In this document: in pieces, positions 25,722 through 35,153 of the stretch
How the letters are laid out: each line of letters opens with the position of its first letter
Numbering within the stretch: the first letter of the stretch is position 1
Origin: Bog-950 sp046329495
GTDB taxonomy: Bacteria > Bacteroidota > Bacteroidia > Chitinophagales > LD1
Reading direction: 5' to 3'
DNA: 64,000 nucleotides
Assembly (NCBI GenBank): GCA_046329495.1
Contig: JAXLUO010000007.1
Location: forward strand, 62,001 to 126,000
The notes under the pieces: model-generated
Databases searched by the model: none
The model's input: the letters and a program-made list of their open reading frames with translations, nothing else
Told to the model about the DNA's origin: nothing
Position numbers and translations under genes: made by a program

Positions 25722-26982
25722 ACTGATTATAAGCTTGAATAAATGCGTTGTATAACAAATTACCCTGGTACTGGTAGCCGGCACGTGTAAAGTGCACACC
25801 ATCGCGCTGCATTAATCCATATTTCTTCCAACTGTAACAACTCTTGTAACCACCACCTATCGAGTACAAATCCCAAACAGCCAGGTTGTTTTCTTTAGCA
25901 TAGTTTACAATCACTGTGTGCATGGTGCCCACCGATGTATTATAATATTTACGTCGGTAATACGAATCGGGCGGCGTGGTGAGCAGGAACACAGCGTTCG
26001 GGTTATAGAGCTTTATAGCCTTTACCAATGAATCAAGCCTTGCCTTCGTTATGTTGGCATCCAGCGGACGGCGTTGTGCTTCATTGGTTCCTAACGAAAT
26101 AATTACCAGATCGGGGTTTACAACGGCCGTTTGTTCTGCAAAATACCTGGCCCGCACGTAATGATACGCCTCCGCACCATTGGCACCAACCGTATTATAA
26201 ACAACACCCGAACTGTCGTTCTCTAAACTTAAACCAAAGATAGTTGCCTGGTTCTGGCTTTCGCTGCTGCGCTCGGCTTTGATAATTATATCGCTGGTAA
26301 GCGATGGCAGGGTAGTAGAAGAGATGTTAGGGAAGCTTTCCAGAGAAGTGCTGCTTAGGATACCTAATTGATTGCCCGTAGTATCCGTAATTCGGAAATC
26401 AAAGGAAGTAGAGTCCTTAAGGTAGAACAGTGTTACTTTATTAAACGAGTAGTTCAAAGGCGGATAATCGAAGGCGCTCAGGTGAAAGTAGATACCCGGG
26501 GTATCGGTTTGTATGGTTACACCGCCTATACCAATAGGCATAGGGTTGTTTACAAAAATGCAGCGCTTGCTGTTGCAGGCCACGTTGCTGGTTATTTTAT
26601 AATTAAAGGGCTCGTTACTTCCTGCTACGCGTAAAGGCACTACCACACCACGGCCGCCGTTGCCAAAGTCCTTCTGCATATTGGTGCGCATGGTCGAACT
26701 CAAAAAATCGGCCTGTATGTGCGAATCGCCGATATGCAATACACGCAGGCGGCTGTTATTGGCCGTACGTTGCTGAAAAAGCTTTTCGAAAAATGAATTT
26801 AAACTGCCGGCATTTACCAATTCGTTACGTTCAGGGTGAATGAACGAATACTTCTTTAAAGGTGCCGTTTTTACTTCTGCGCTTTGGGCGTACACACCTG
26901 TGGCTAAGCAGCAAAACGCAAACAGCATAAGCACTGCTTTGCAACAGGTAATTTTATTACAGGCTCTTTTTCTTCCGGTCAT
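25699..26982 (-). CDS. Exported SGNH/GDSL-like hydrolase, partner of MBOAT
   Basis: A 427-residue protein with an N-terminal signal or anchor (about residues 12-33) and an SGNH fold. Block I is LHIGDSHIQAD (about residue 83), block III has SLGTNEAQ, and the catalytic Asp/His are in RDGVHFTRAG. A beta-sandwich insert lies between blocks I and III. It is probably the periplasmic transferase that puts the acyl group from the MBOAT partner on a polymer, as AlgJ/AlgX or PatB do; this role comes from context. It overlaps both neighbours (26 bases upstream, 23 downstream). Confidence 0.85.
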   Translation of the reverse strand: MTGRKRACNKITCCKAVLMLFAFCCLATGVYAQSAEVKTAPLKKYSFIHPERNELVNAGSLNSFFEKLFQQRTANNSRLRVLHIGDSHIQADFLSSTMRTNMQKDFGNGGRGVVVPLRVAGSNEPFNYKITSNVACNSKRCIFVNNPMPIGIGGVTIQTDTPGIYFHLSAFDYPPLNYSFNKVTLFYLKDSTSFDFRITDTTGNQLGILSSTSLESFPNISSTTLPSLTSDIIIKAERSSESQNQATIFGLSLENDSSGVVYNTVGANGAEAYHYVRARYFAEQTAVVNPDLVIISLGTNEAQRRPLDANITKARLDSLVKAIKLYNPNAVFLLTTPPDSYYRRKYYNTSVGTMHTVIVNYAKENNLAVWDLYSIGGGYKSCYSWKKYGLMQRDGVHFTRAGYQYQGNLLYNAFIQAYNQYASTRSK

Positions 26983-28276
26983 ACTTCTCCTTTTCGTATA
27001 GCAACGTTCCCATTAATATCTCAGCCACCTTCTTACCGCCATAGTAAGTAGGGTGGGTATAGTCAGTATTGGCAAGGCGTGGTTTCATGCCGGCCCAGCG
27101 TACCATGGTGCTGTCGCCGCCCATGGCTTCAAACATGTCCCAAAAGCAAACCTGGTTATCGGCCGCCATTTTGCGTTGCGAGGCAATCAGCTCCTTAATA
27201 CCGGGCATGGTTTTAATCTCCCCGTCTACCTTGGCACCGCGGTCGCTGCAACCCACCATCAGTATGCTCGAGTGCGGAAAGGCTTTCTTCATCGTTTCCA
27301 GCACCTTGTTCATGCCGCGTATATACCAATCGTAGTTCTTAGCTTTTTCATTAGCCACGTTCAACCCATAATCTAATACCACCAGGTCGTAATGGTGTTG
27401 AGCTTCAAAAGCAGCATACATTTGTTCGCTAACAAACCCCAAACCCATGCCCGAGTTGCCGCGTACTGAGAAATTATCGACTGTGATACCGCTTGTACTT
27501 TCAAACGACATACCGTACAGATCCGCATCGCCCTGCACGCTCAGTTTCAAGGATTGAAGGTTATCGCCCAACTTAATTTTTCGCAGGCCTTCCGAAGCCG
27601 GTAAGTCTACCGTCTGTGTTTCGTTTAATTGTATAGTTGCACCGGTAGCGCTGCTGTAATACAAAATGGCGGTAGGAAAGGAGTTCAGCCTGGCGCGTTT
27701 AACGGCGCTATAGGTAACACGGTTGCCGGCTTGCGGCACAAACACATGCCCGGCAGGGCCTATAGGGTGTTGCGGGCTGCGTTCGCCTATAATGCTGTAA
27801 TCGGTAAAGCCTTCATAGGTATGGTTTATAGTTTGGCGGAACCCTGCCACCTCGCTGGTAATTGGCACAAAGCCAACTCCGCTGCCGCCAAACACGGCTT
27901 GCATGGTATCGCGCAAAGGATCCAGCATAATGTCACCTTCCACATACGAATCGGCAAAATAAGCTATGCGAACAGAACGGAACTTTGCTGAGTCAAGCGC
28001 AGCCAAAAAGATGCGCATGCCGCTGGTGTCCTTCGTATAATCCTCTACGCAGGTAACGCCTGTTTTACAGGTATCGGCAAATACCGGTTTAACCAATAGC
28101 GATTTATCAATAGCCGTGGTATCGCTTTTATCCTGCTTCATTATATCGGCCAGGATGTTGATGCGTTTAAAGTGGAAACCGCCGAGATCGAACTCCGGAA
28201 TGGCATACAACACCAGCAGGCTTGTAATAACAAGCGCTGTGCCCAGCACGGAATATTTCAGATAATTAACTGGCAT
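26957..28276 (-). CDS. Membrane-anchored SGNH-like protein, first gene of the O-acylation operon
   Basis: A 439-residue protein with one N-terminal TM segment (about residues 5-27 from the chosen ATG). It resembles the downstream SGNH protein in layout. Block I reads YFADSYVEGD, with Ala in place of Gly before the Asp-Ser pair, and the late DYTHPTYYGG could supply Asp/His; block III is VLDYGLNVANE. Catalysis is therefore plausible but the motif is degenerate. I use the ATG at 28276 rather than one 13 codons earlier, because it starts directly before the TM helix. It is divergent from recN. Confidence 0.78.
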   Translation of the reverse strand: MPVNYLKYSVLGTALVITSLLVLYAIPEFDLGGFHFKRINILADIMKQDKSDTTAIDKSLLVKPVFADTCKTGVTCVEDYTKDTSGMRIFLAALDSAKFRSVRIAYFADSYVEGDIMLDPLRDTMQAVFGGSGVGFVPITSEVAGFRQTINHTYEGFTDYSIIGERSPQHPIGPAGHVFVPQAGNRVTYSAVKRARLNSFPTAILYYSSATGATIQLNETQTVDLPASEGLRKIKLGDNLQSLKLSVQGDADLYGMSFESTSGITVDNFSVRGNSGMGLGFVSEQMYAAFEAQHHYDLVVLDYGLNVANEKAKNYDWYIRGMNKVLETMKKAFPHSSILMVGCSDRGAKVDGEIKTMPGIKELIASQRKMAADNQVCFWDMFEAMGGDSTMVRWAGMKPRLANTDYTHPTYYGGKKVAEILMGTLLYEKEKYDRKKKSL

Positions 28277-28358
28277 AGGGTAAAGGGGCGGAACAAGGCA
28301 GGTAACGGAATGCAATAAAACTACCGCTCAAAATGCCTTCTCCTGCCTTCGTTGGGCA

Positions 28359-28366
28359 CGAATGTA
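28359..28366 (-). promoter_or_regulatory. Possible -7 element of the SGNH-SGNH-MBOAT operon
   Basis: On the minus strand TACATTCG matches TAnnTTTG except for the seventh base and lies about 80 bases before the start. No good -33 element accompanies it. Confidence 0.35.
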
Positions 28367-28496
28367 AAAGAAAGGCCCCGAGCGATACAATTAAACGATA
28401 CCCCGTTTTCAATTATTGCAAACCTGTTGTGGAAAATTTTGAAGCACTTACAGGACAGTGCTTCCGCGCTTTTTTACCTCCTGTTTAACGTTTGCC

Positions 28497-28529
28497 TTTG
28501 CCCCTAATTAAAAAGTACGTTTATCTTCG
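28497..28529 (+). promoter_or_regulatory. Probable recN promoter
   Basis: TTTG (28497-28500), 21 bases, then TATCTTCG (28522-28529). The ATG follows after only 4 bases, so the start of transcription should fall on or next to the start codon. Confidence 0.5.
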
Positions 28530-28533
28530 TTAC

Positions 28534-30195
28534 ATGCTTCACAAGCTATCCATACGCAATTATGCTATCATCGATAAACTGGATATCGAGTTCTGCGGCG
28601 CCTTGAATATTATAACAGGCGAAACCGGGGCCGGTAAGTCTATTTTATTGGGGGCCTTAGGGCTGATACTGGGCGAACGGGCCGATAGCAAAGTGCTGTA
28701 TAACCAGGAAGAGAAGTGTATTGTAGAGGCCGATTTCGACATCAGCGGCTATAACCTGCGCGACTTTTTTGCTGAGCAGGAGCTGGACTTTGAAGCCCAT
28801 ACTATTGTGCGCCGCGAGATCAACCAGAATGGGAAAAGCCGCGCCTTTGTAACCGATACCCCGGTTACATTAAATGTATTGCAAACACTGGGCGAAAAAC
28901 TCGTTAACCTGCATAATCAGCACGAGACATTAGAGCTAACGCGTAGCGGGTTTCAATTAGCAGTAATTGATGCGCTGGCTAAAAACCAGGGGCCTTTGGC
29001 TTCGTATCGTACCTTGTTCCGCCAGTACAAAAAGGATTTTAAACGTTTGGAAGAGCTGGTTGAAAAGAATCGCGCTGCCACGGCCGAATTGGATTATGTG
29101 CAGTTTCAATATAAAGAACTGGCCGAGGCTGGCTTAGAAGCCGGTGAACAGGAAAAACTGGAAACCGAGCAAGGCACCTTGAGCAATGTGGAGGAAATTA
29201 AAAATGCCCTGCAGGCGTGTATGCAATTACTGGATGGGGGAGAAGTGGCCGCACTTGACCAATTAGCCGAACTGCAAACCCAACTGAAGAACGTAAAGAA
29301 TTACAACAAGGATATACTTGCCCTTAGCGAACGACTGCATACCGTGCAGGAAGAGTTAAAGGACATTGCCCGCGAAATGGACCAACTGCAGGAAAATGCC
29401 TCGTTGGATCCCGCCCGCCTGGAGGAGGTAAACAACCGACTGAACACACTTTATAAATTGCAGAAAAAGCATCGGGTTAATTCGTTAGAAGAACTACTGG
29501 CCTTGCAAAGCAGTTTAGAAGCCCGATTGCAAGGCGTAGATGACAGCAATGCAGAGTTGGAGCAATTAAAGAAACAACTGGATAAGCAGTGTAAAGAATT
29601 GCAGGCCATGGCCGATAACCTGCATGTGGCCCGCGAGAAGGTGTTGCGCGAGTTTCAGAATAATGTGGTTGTGCTGCTTACTAAAGTAGGTATGCCGAAT
29701 GCTTCGTTTAAAGTAGATATACGTAAAGCCGAGCCGCAGCAATTAGGTGATGCCGGTTTAACGGAGGTGAAGTTTCTGTTCTCGGCCAATCGTGGTTTTG
29801 CGCCGCAGGAGATTAAGGACGTAGCCTCCGGTGGTGAACTTTCTCGTTTAATGCTTTGCATCAAATCGCTGATTGCCGATTCAGACCTGTTGCCTACCAT
29901 GATCTTCGATGAGATTGATGCGGGCATATCGGGCGAAGTGGCCTTTAAAACAGGCGAGATTATGAAGCAACTCTCGCGCAATCACCAGTTAATTGCTATT
30001 ACGCACTTACCGCAAATTGCCCGTGCTGCCGACGAGCACCTATACATCTACAAACAAAACACCGGCGAACGTACCGTAACCCGTATAAAAACACTAAACG
30101 ACGAGGAGCGAATCACCGAACTGGCTAAAATGTTAGGTGGCGAAAAGCCAAGCGAAGCGGCCCTTGCCAATGCCCGCGAATTAATGGCGCTGTAA
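28534..30195 (+). CDS. recN: DNA repair protein RecN
   Basis: RecN is an SMC-like ATPase gathering DNA ends in double-strand-break repair. The 553-residue product (normal length) has N-terminal Walker A GETGAGKS, a central coiled coil (about residues 150-370), the ABC signature ASGGELSRL and Walker B MIFDEIDAGISGE, then an HLPQIA D-loop region. The start at 28534 removes 14 residues of a longer frame beginning at a TTG and fits the conserved LxxLSIRNYAIID opening. A terminator follows the stop. Confidence 0.95.
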   Translation: MLHKLSIRNYAIIDKLDIEFCGALNIITGETGAGKSILLGALGLILGERADSKVLYNQEEKCIVEADFDISGYNLRDFFAEQELDFEAHTIVRREINQNGKSRAFVTDTPVTLNVLQTLGEKLVNLHNQHETLELTRSGFQLAVIDALAKNQGPLASYRTLFRQYKKDFKRLEELVEKNRAATAELDYVQFQYKELAEAGLEAGEQEKLETEQGTLSNVEEIKNALQACMQLLDGGEVAALDQLAELQTQLKNVKNYNKDILALSERLHTVQEELKDIAREMDQLQENASLDPARLEEVNNRLNTLYKLQKKHRVNSLEELLALQSSLEARLQGVDDSNAELEQLKKQLDKQCKELQAMADNLHVAREKVLREFQNNVVVLLTKVGMPNASFKVDIRKAEPQQLGDAGLTEVKFLFSANRGFAPQEIKDVASGGELSRLMLCIKSLIADSDLLPTMIFDEIDAGISGEVAFKTGEIMKQLSRNHQLIAITHLPQIARAADEHLYIYKQNTGERTVTRIKTLNDEERITELAKMLGGEKPSEAALANARELMAL

Positions 30196-30202
30196 AAAAT
30201 AA

Positions 30203-30235
30203 AAAACCCGGAACAAAGTATTTGCTCCGGGTTTT
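30203..30235. terminator. Bidirectional terminator between recN and the fusion gene
   Basis: AAAACCCGGA pairs with TCCGGGTTTT, and an inner CAAA/TTTG stem extends it, with one mismatch. It lies between two convergent genes and has A/T runs on both sides. Confidence 0.82.
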
Positions 30236-30267
30236 CTGTCTGATTTCGGATTTCTGTTTTCTATCGT

Positions 30268-32526
30268 CTAGTAAGTTCTCTCTAACACAAACCAACTAAA
30301 GGCACGCAGGTTCAGTTTTACCATGCTATCCAGTACCAGTGGATCTAACCGCTGCCAGGCTTTCTCTAATATATTCTTGGCTTCGCGTTCGCAGCTTTCA
30401 ATCGCTTTTACCTTATCCAGTAAAGCAACGGCTTCGCCAATACGTTCTATATTATCGGTATGCGAGTTAACGATCTCCCACAAGCGCTTGCGGTCTTTCT
30501 TCTCCAGTAAACCTACGGCCTTGGCAACGGGGTAAGTAATTTTACCCGCAGTAATGTCTTCGCCTTTGGTTTTCAGGTGATCTTTAAAGCCTTTCAGGTT
30601 TAACGTATCGTCAATAATCTGGAACGCTACACCCAGCGCCTCAAAGTAATTGCCCAACGCTTCTATTTGTTCGTTGCTGCCCGAGCCCAGCAAACCACCA
30701 ATACGCGCCAGGTAAGCCGCAGGCGCAGCCGACTTTAAGCGGTGTGTAGCGGTAACATGCTTAATCAGGGAACGCGCAACCTTATCATCTTTAATAGCCG
30801 ATGGCATCAGGTAGTTCAGCCCGTGTAAATCCATAGCCTGACCGCTGTGCGAGGCACGCATAGCTTCGAAATACCAGTTATAGATTTGCACTTTTTCTTT
30901 AAAGCCTTTATCAACCCGGTAAATACAAACCTGACCCAGGAAGTAAGCCGCTGTACCCGAGTTAATCGCCTTCGCTTCACCGAATAAAATATGCGCAGCA
31001 GGTCCACCACGGCGCACCAGCGATTTATCCTGCACATCATCTACCATCAACGAACCGGCGTGTAATAACTCCGGCAAAGCAAGCCAGTCAATGGCCACCT
31101 GCGAATCGCCGCCTACCACATCGCAACAGGCAATGGTAGCATACGAGCGCCACGATTTACCACCACGGTCGGTAATGGTGCGGATAGGTTTCAGGAACGC
31201 TTCAATGTATGCTTCTTTATCCAGTCCCTCGGTAAAGTGCTTATTGCCTTTTGCCGATACCAGTTCTTCAAACTTTTCCTGCCCGAATGCCAACGGCACA
31301 ATTTGCTCCACCGACTTCAACGTAGTTTTAGAAACAGCCTTCAGAAACTCCTTCATGTTGCTGCTATTCACAAAACCGTGACGTTCGATATACCCCGGTC
31401 CGCCTACCTTTTTGCCTTTCAGCGTGCCGCTAACATTTACACGTCCTTCCCAAAATGCCGGTTTCGAAATTACCGTAGCAAACTCCTGGTTAGGGAAGGC
31501 TGCTTCTGCAACAACTTTCAATCCAAACTCAGGTGCTTCTAAACTCCAGGTGTGGGGATACTCATTAAAAGTGCGGGTGCTGGTCCAGGGTTCGCCTTTT
31601 TGCGTAAGCTTAAACTTAGTGCTGTGGAGGCGCTTGCCGTTCTGGTCTATCATAATAATAAACGAACCGCAATCTTCACCGGTCTTCAAATCAATCAGGT
31701 CGTAGGCGGTTAACTCGCAACCGTTATCCAACTGCATGGCAATCCAGTTCCACGATACATCCTTTTTCAGCTTGTCATTTTTCTTCTGCGGGTGGCAACC
31801 AAATTCATGGTCATACCAGCCTGTGGCTTTATCAATAGTAAAGCTCTCTTTACCAATGCTCAGTTTACCTGTTACCTCGCACTTAGGTATAAAGTAATAG
31901 AACATATCCTCTGCCGAAACACCACGCACCACACCATTGTTACCATGTCGGGTGGCAGGCTTCTGCGGTTTAAAGCGGATGTCAATATTCAGTTTCTGGC
32001 GCTTGTGTTGCAGGTGCAGCACATAACTGCCATCGGCTTGTTTGGTAAAGGTATTACCATCATAATCCAGAAACAGCTTTTCGTTGCTTAGCGTTGGTTC
32101 CTTCTTCAGCAACTCATCGGGCAAAGGAACTACGCCTTTCTTCAACATCTCAATACCGGCACGGCGAATGAAAGGATCCTTCACCATTTCGCCTCTTTCC
32201 AAACGCTCCAAACCCAGTTTAGGCGCACGGCGGTCAACTAACGACACCGTGTAATATTTCTTTTTTTCAATATCGCTGATACCGAAAATTACCGAGTGCC
32301 CGTAAATCGGCTTTTTGCTTTCCTTGTCATAATCAATTACCGTTACAAAGAACGAGGCAAACAGCGAAAACTGCCGCCCGCCCTTAGCCTGTATATGGCT
32401 ATGCATATACCACCATTCGGTAGTACTGCTGGCATGTGGCAGGTCATGTAGTTTCAAATCAATAGGGCCATCTTGTGGCCAATCGGCAGCAAAGAATGCA
32501 GGAGCGGGGGAGGATTTCTTCTTCAT
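30268..32526 (-). CDS. CrtC-like lipocalin domain fused to a polyprenyl diphosphate synthase
   Basis: A 752-residue two-domain protein. Residues of about 20-390 resemble the CrtC-like (carotenoid 1,2-hydratase / hydroxyneurosporene synthase) lipocalin family: TTEWWYMHSH, GWYDHEFG and GPGYIERHGF. Residues of about 415-752 are an all-helical isoprenyl diphosphate synthase with first Asp-rich motif DDVQD (496-500), GQAMDL (562-567), second motif DDTLN (639-643; the last Asp is Asn) and GEDITAGKITYP. No signal peptide. I infer that one polypeptide makes an allylic diphosphate and then hydrates, cyclises or binds it. No other isoprenoid gene is adjacent. Function of the fusion is unproven. Confidence 0.87.
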   Translation of the reverse strand: MKKKSSPAPAFFAADWPQDGPIDLKLHDLPHASSTTEWWYMHSHIQAKGGRQFSLFASFFVTVIDYDKESKKPIYGHSVIFGISDIEKKKYYTVSLVDRRAPKLGLERLERGEMVKDPFIRRAGIEMLKKGVVPLPDELLKKEPTLSNEKLFLDYDGNTFTKQADGSYVLHLQHKRQKLNIDIRFKPQKPATRHGNNGVVRGVSAEDMFYYFIPKCEVTGKLSIGKESFTIDKATGWYDHEFGCHPQKKNDKLKKDVSWNWIAMQLDNGCELTAYDLIDLKTGEDCGSFIIMIDQNGKRLHSTKFKLTQKGEPWTSTRTFNEYPHTWSLEAPEFGLKVVAEAAFPNQEFATVISKPAFWEGRVNVSGTLKGKKVGGPGYIERHGFVNSSNMKEFLKAVSKTTLKSVEQIVPLAFGQEKFEELVSAKGNKHFTEGLDKEAYIEAFLKPIRTITDRGGKSWRSYATIACCDVVGGDSQVAIDWLALPELLHAGSLMVDDVQDKSLVRRGGPAAHILFGEAKAINSGTAAYFLGQVCIYRVDKGFKEKVQIYNWYFEAMRASHSGQAMDLHGLNYLMPSAIKDDKVARSLIKHVTATHRLKSAAPAAYLARIGGLLGSGSNEQIEALGNYFEALGVAFQIIDDTLNLKGFKDHLKTKGEDITAGKITYPVAKAVGLLEKKDRKRLWEIVNSHTDNIERIGEAVALLDKVKAIESCEREAKNILEKAWQRLDPLVLDSMVKLNLRAFSWFVLERTY

Positions 32527-32773
32527 TGAAGCGGTTAACGCATTTTAATTTATCGGAATAGAAATTAGCCGGTTTCTCTTTGTTCAATTCAAATTATCGA
32601 ACACGTTTACAGGTGCTTATAGGGTGTTGCGATAATAAGCAATTAAGCACAGCAACGCCGATGATTTTGATGCCTCCAGCGGGTAATTTTATAGCCCGTG
32701 CGTATCCGGCTTTCAGATAGAAAGTAAATGTTAGGAAAGGGTTAGGGCATAGCAAGCAGCCCTGCTATTAAGT

Positions 32774-34129
32774 CTAAATAATCTCCCAGTAACGCTTGGT
32801 TTCCCAGTCGGTAACCACCTTGCTGAACTGCCTCCATTCCCACTCACGTGTTTGGGTGAAGTGTTCTACAAACTGCGCCCCGAAAAGTTCCTTTGCCACC
32901 TTGCTTTCTTTCATGGCTTGGGTGGCTTCCCACAGGTTGCGCGGTAAGGTGCCGTGGCTGATATCGCGGTAGCCGCTGCCGTTGGTGGCGGGCTGTAATT
33001 TTAATTTGTTCTTTACGCCATATAAACCGGTGGCCATACATGCAGCTAAGGCCAGATAAGGGTTGCTATCGCTACCCACCACCCGTGTTTCTAAGCGGGT
33101 TGATTTGGATGAACCCGGCAAAGCACGCAATGCAACGGTACGGTTATCTATAGCCCAGGTAAGCGTAGTTGGCGCCCAGGCACCTTCCACCAAACGCTTG
33201 TAGCTGTTAATGGTGGGGGCAATCATGGGCAGTATAAACGGCAAACAATACAACTGACCGGCCGTGTAACTCTTCATCACCTCGCTGATCTTATCCTTTG
33301 CCTTGTCGTCGAAAAATAGGTTTTTCTTGCCCGCCTTATCCCACAAACTTTGGTGCACGTGTCCGCTGCAGCCCGGCAGGTTCTCGTTGGTTTTTGCCAT
33401 AAAGGTGGCCATAATACCGTGGCGATAAGCTATCTCCTTCGTTCCGCTCTTAAACAGCACAGCACGGTCGGCGGCTTCTAAAGGTTCACCATAGGTAATA
33501 GCAGCTTCATATACCCCGGGTCCGGTCTCTGTATGCAAACCTTCCAACGGTACATTAAAGTTTTGCATGTCCTCAAACAGGGCCGTAAAAAAGTCGTTGC
33601 GTAAGGTGCTGCGCAGAATAGAATAACCAAACATGCCCGGGGTTAATGGTGTTAGGTTGGTGTAATTCTTTTCTGCAGCGCTTTGTGGTGTCTCTGCAAA
33701 GTTAAACCACTCAAACTCCTGCGACATTACAATAGAATATCCGGCTTTATCTACATCACCAATTACTTTGCGCAACAACTGGCGCGGACAAACATATAAG
33801 GGCTTTCCTTCATCGGTAATAAACTCGCCTAAAAAGAAAGGCACGTTATTCTCCCAAGGTATTTTGCGGAAAGTGTTTAAATCAATACGCGCTTTTGCAT
33901 CGGGGTAACCGCTGTGCCAGCCGGTGTAGTTAGTGTTGTCATAAGCCACATCACTGCTGTCCCAGCCAAACACCACATCACAAAAACCCATGTTACCATC
34001 GGCAATGCTCAAAAACTTATCTACCGAAACATACTTGCCACGCAGCACACCATCAATATCCGTAATGGCCAGTTTAACTTTTTTAGAAGGATGGTTTTTA
34101 ACGTAGTCGAGGATCTGTTTGGTGGTCAT
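32774..34129 (-). CDS. Glutamine synthetase-family ligase (gamma-glutamyl-amine type)
   Basis: A 451-residue cytoplasmic protein of the glutamine synthetase superfamily, which joins glutamate to ammonia or an amine using ATP. Recognisable are the N-terminal VKLAITDIDGVLRGK strand, the EFEWFNF metal-binding segment, ETGPGVYEAAI, the GCSGHVHQSL nucleotide loop and the arginine-bearing R-ALPG region. The opening and length are closer to PuuA/GlnT-like enzymes that act on amines than to GlnA, which also carries a Tyr adenylylation site not evident here. The substrate cannot be read from sequence. No clear operon partner; 247 gene-free bases separate it from the fusion gene downstream. Confidence 0.85.
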   Translation of the reverse strand: MTTKQILDYVKNHPSKKVKLAITDIDGVLRGKYVSVDKFLSIADGNMGFCDVVFGWDSSDVAYDNTNYTGWHSGYPDAKARIDLNTFRKIPWENNVPFFLGEFITDEGKPLYVCPRQLLRKVIGDVDKAGYSIVMSQEFEWFNFAETPQSAAEKNYTNLTPLTPGMFGYSILRSTLRNDFFTALFEDMQNFNVPLEGLHTETGPGVYEAAITYGEPLEAADRAVLFKSGTKEIAYRHGIMATFMAKTNENLPGCSGHVHQSLWDKAGKKNLFFDDKAKDKISEVMKSYTAGQLYCLPFILPMIAPTINSYKRLVEGAWAPTTLTWAIDNRTVALRALPGSSKSTRLETRVVGSDSNPYLALAACMATGLYGVKNKLKLQPATNGSGYRDISHGTLPRNLWEATQAMKESKVAKELFGAQFVEHFTQTREWEWRQFSKVVTDWETKRYWEII

Positions 34130-34229
34130 TTTAGTAGTGGTTTACCCGGCTTGAAAATACAATTAGCAGCGAAAGAGGCAAAGGGATTTTTGGGTTTGTT
34201 ATTAGTTCTCCAGAGGGCGGGTCCACCCT

Positions 34230-34290
34230 GGGCTATGCTTCCCACTAACTCCCTAAAGGGAGAACCGCCACCCAGGGCCTCCCATAGCCC
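34230..34290. repeat. Palindromic repeat (family B, inverted copy)
   Basis: A CTCCCTAAAGGGAG core (34249-34262) is enclosed in an outer inverted repeat GGGCTATG (34230-34237) / CATAGCCC (34283-34290). It is the family B unit of the 34.8-37.6 kb arrays in the opposite orientation. Confidence 0.7.
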
Positions 34291-34317
34291 TACTCATGGC
34301 TGAGTCATTAAACGCGT

Positions 34318-34731
34318 TTATGTCTCATTATTACCGTTAACACTATTCTTCAATGTCTTCATCGTCTGTTTTATTTTTTCCAAAACAATATCCGGCTCAT
34401 TAAACACTTCGCCATTTGTAAAGCGCAGAACATGAATGCCTAATCGCCGCATATCCTCATCCCAAAAATCATCGTAATCCTTAACACTTTTCTGCAGGTG
34501 ATTGCCGCCGTCAATTTCTATTACCAGCCGAACTTTATGGCAATAAAAGTCTGCAATGAATGTGGCAATCGGATGCTGCCTTCTTAGGTTAAAACCCTGT
34601 AGCGGGTCTTCACTCCATTTCTGCCAGATAATCCCCTCTTCCACCGTAGCATGATTTCGCATTTGGTGCGCATACGCCATCAACTTAGGCGAAGCACCAT
34701 AATACATCCCTTGCATGCCATTACTATTCAT
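34318..34731 (-). CDS. DUF559 (Vsr-like PD-(D/E)XK fold) protein
   Basis: A 137-residue protein of the DUF559 family, related in fold to Vsr-type endonucleases. It has the YYGAS-KLMAYAHQMR-N-T-EE-IIWQKW opening, RRQHPI, ADFYCHKV-LVIEIDGGNH with the putative catalytic Asp/Glu, and the closing RRLGIHVLRFTN. DNA cleavage has rarely been shown for this family. I start at the ATG at 34731: a longer frame from 34812 has its first codons inside a degenerate family B repeat. GC content and codon use do not stand out. Confidence 0.8.
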   Translation of the reverse strand: MNSNGMQGMYYGASPKLMAYAHQMRNHATVEEGIIWQKWSEDPLQGFNLRRQHPIATFIADFYCHKVRLVIEIDGGNHLQKSVKDYDDFWDEDMRRLGIHVLRFTNGEVFNEPDIVLEKIKQTMKTLKNSVNGNNET

Positions 34732-34763
34732 TCCTGTAAGATATGCTATTAACTGGATTTCTG

Positions 34764-35130
34764 CCACTGCCTGGCCGTTCTCCCTCCAGGAATTAGTGGA
34801 ATGCGAGACCAATGGAATCCGTACGCTTTTAATTTAGGCTCATTGGGTCCTTTGCCCACTGCATAGCGGTTCTCCCTTCAGGGAGTTAGTGGGATGCGCG
34901 GCCCATGGCCTGTTCGTCCAATCCGTCCATTGGTTCAATTACCAATCTACCAATCACTGATCAACTATTCCACCGTATCATTCCCATCATAACCATCCGC
35001 GTTCTATTCCCCACTAGCCCACTGCATAGCGGTTCTCCCTTTAGGGAGTCAGTGGGATGCGTTGCCAATGGCTAACTTGTATTGTCTAAGCGCAGCGGTT
35101 ATCCCATCAGCGAGTCAGTGGCATAAGAGG
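34764..35130 (+). repeat. First composite repeat array (families A and B)
   Basis: Four copies of the CTCCCTTTAGGGAG-type unit: a degenerate one at about 34764-34806, 34872-34885, 35035-35048, and a decayed one near 35089-35130, with a family A unit at 34986-35008. Each is followed by a short GTGGGATGCG-type tail and a low-complexity CCAAT-rich segment. This fills the interval between the DUF559 gene and the PPAD-like gene; no coding sequence is seen. Confidence 0.75.
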
Positions 35131-35153
35131 CCAATTGAATGCTTAACCCGCAC

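Noticed and set aside
34318..34731. Very short patch repair system (Vsr/Dcm)
   Set aside because: DUF559 shares the fold, but no methyltransferase or restriction gene is adjacent.
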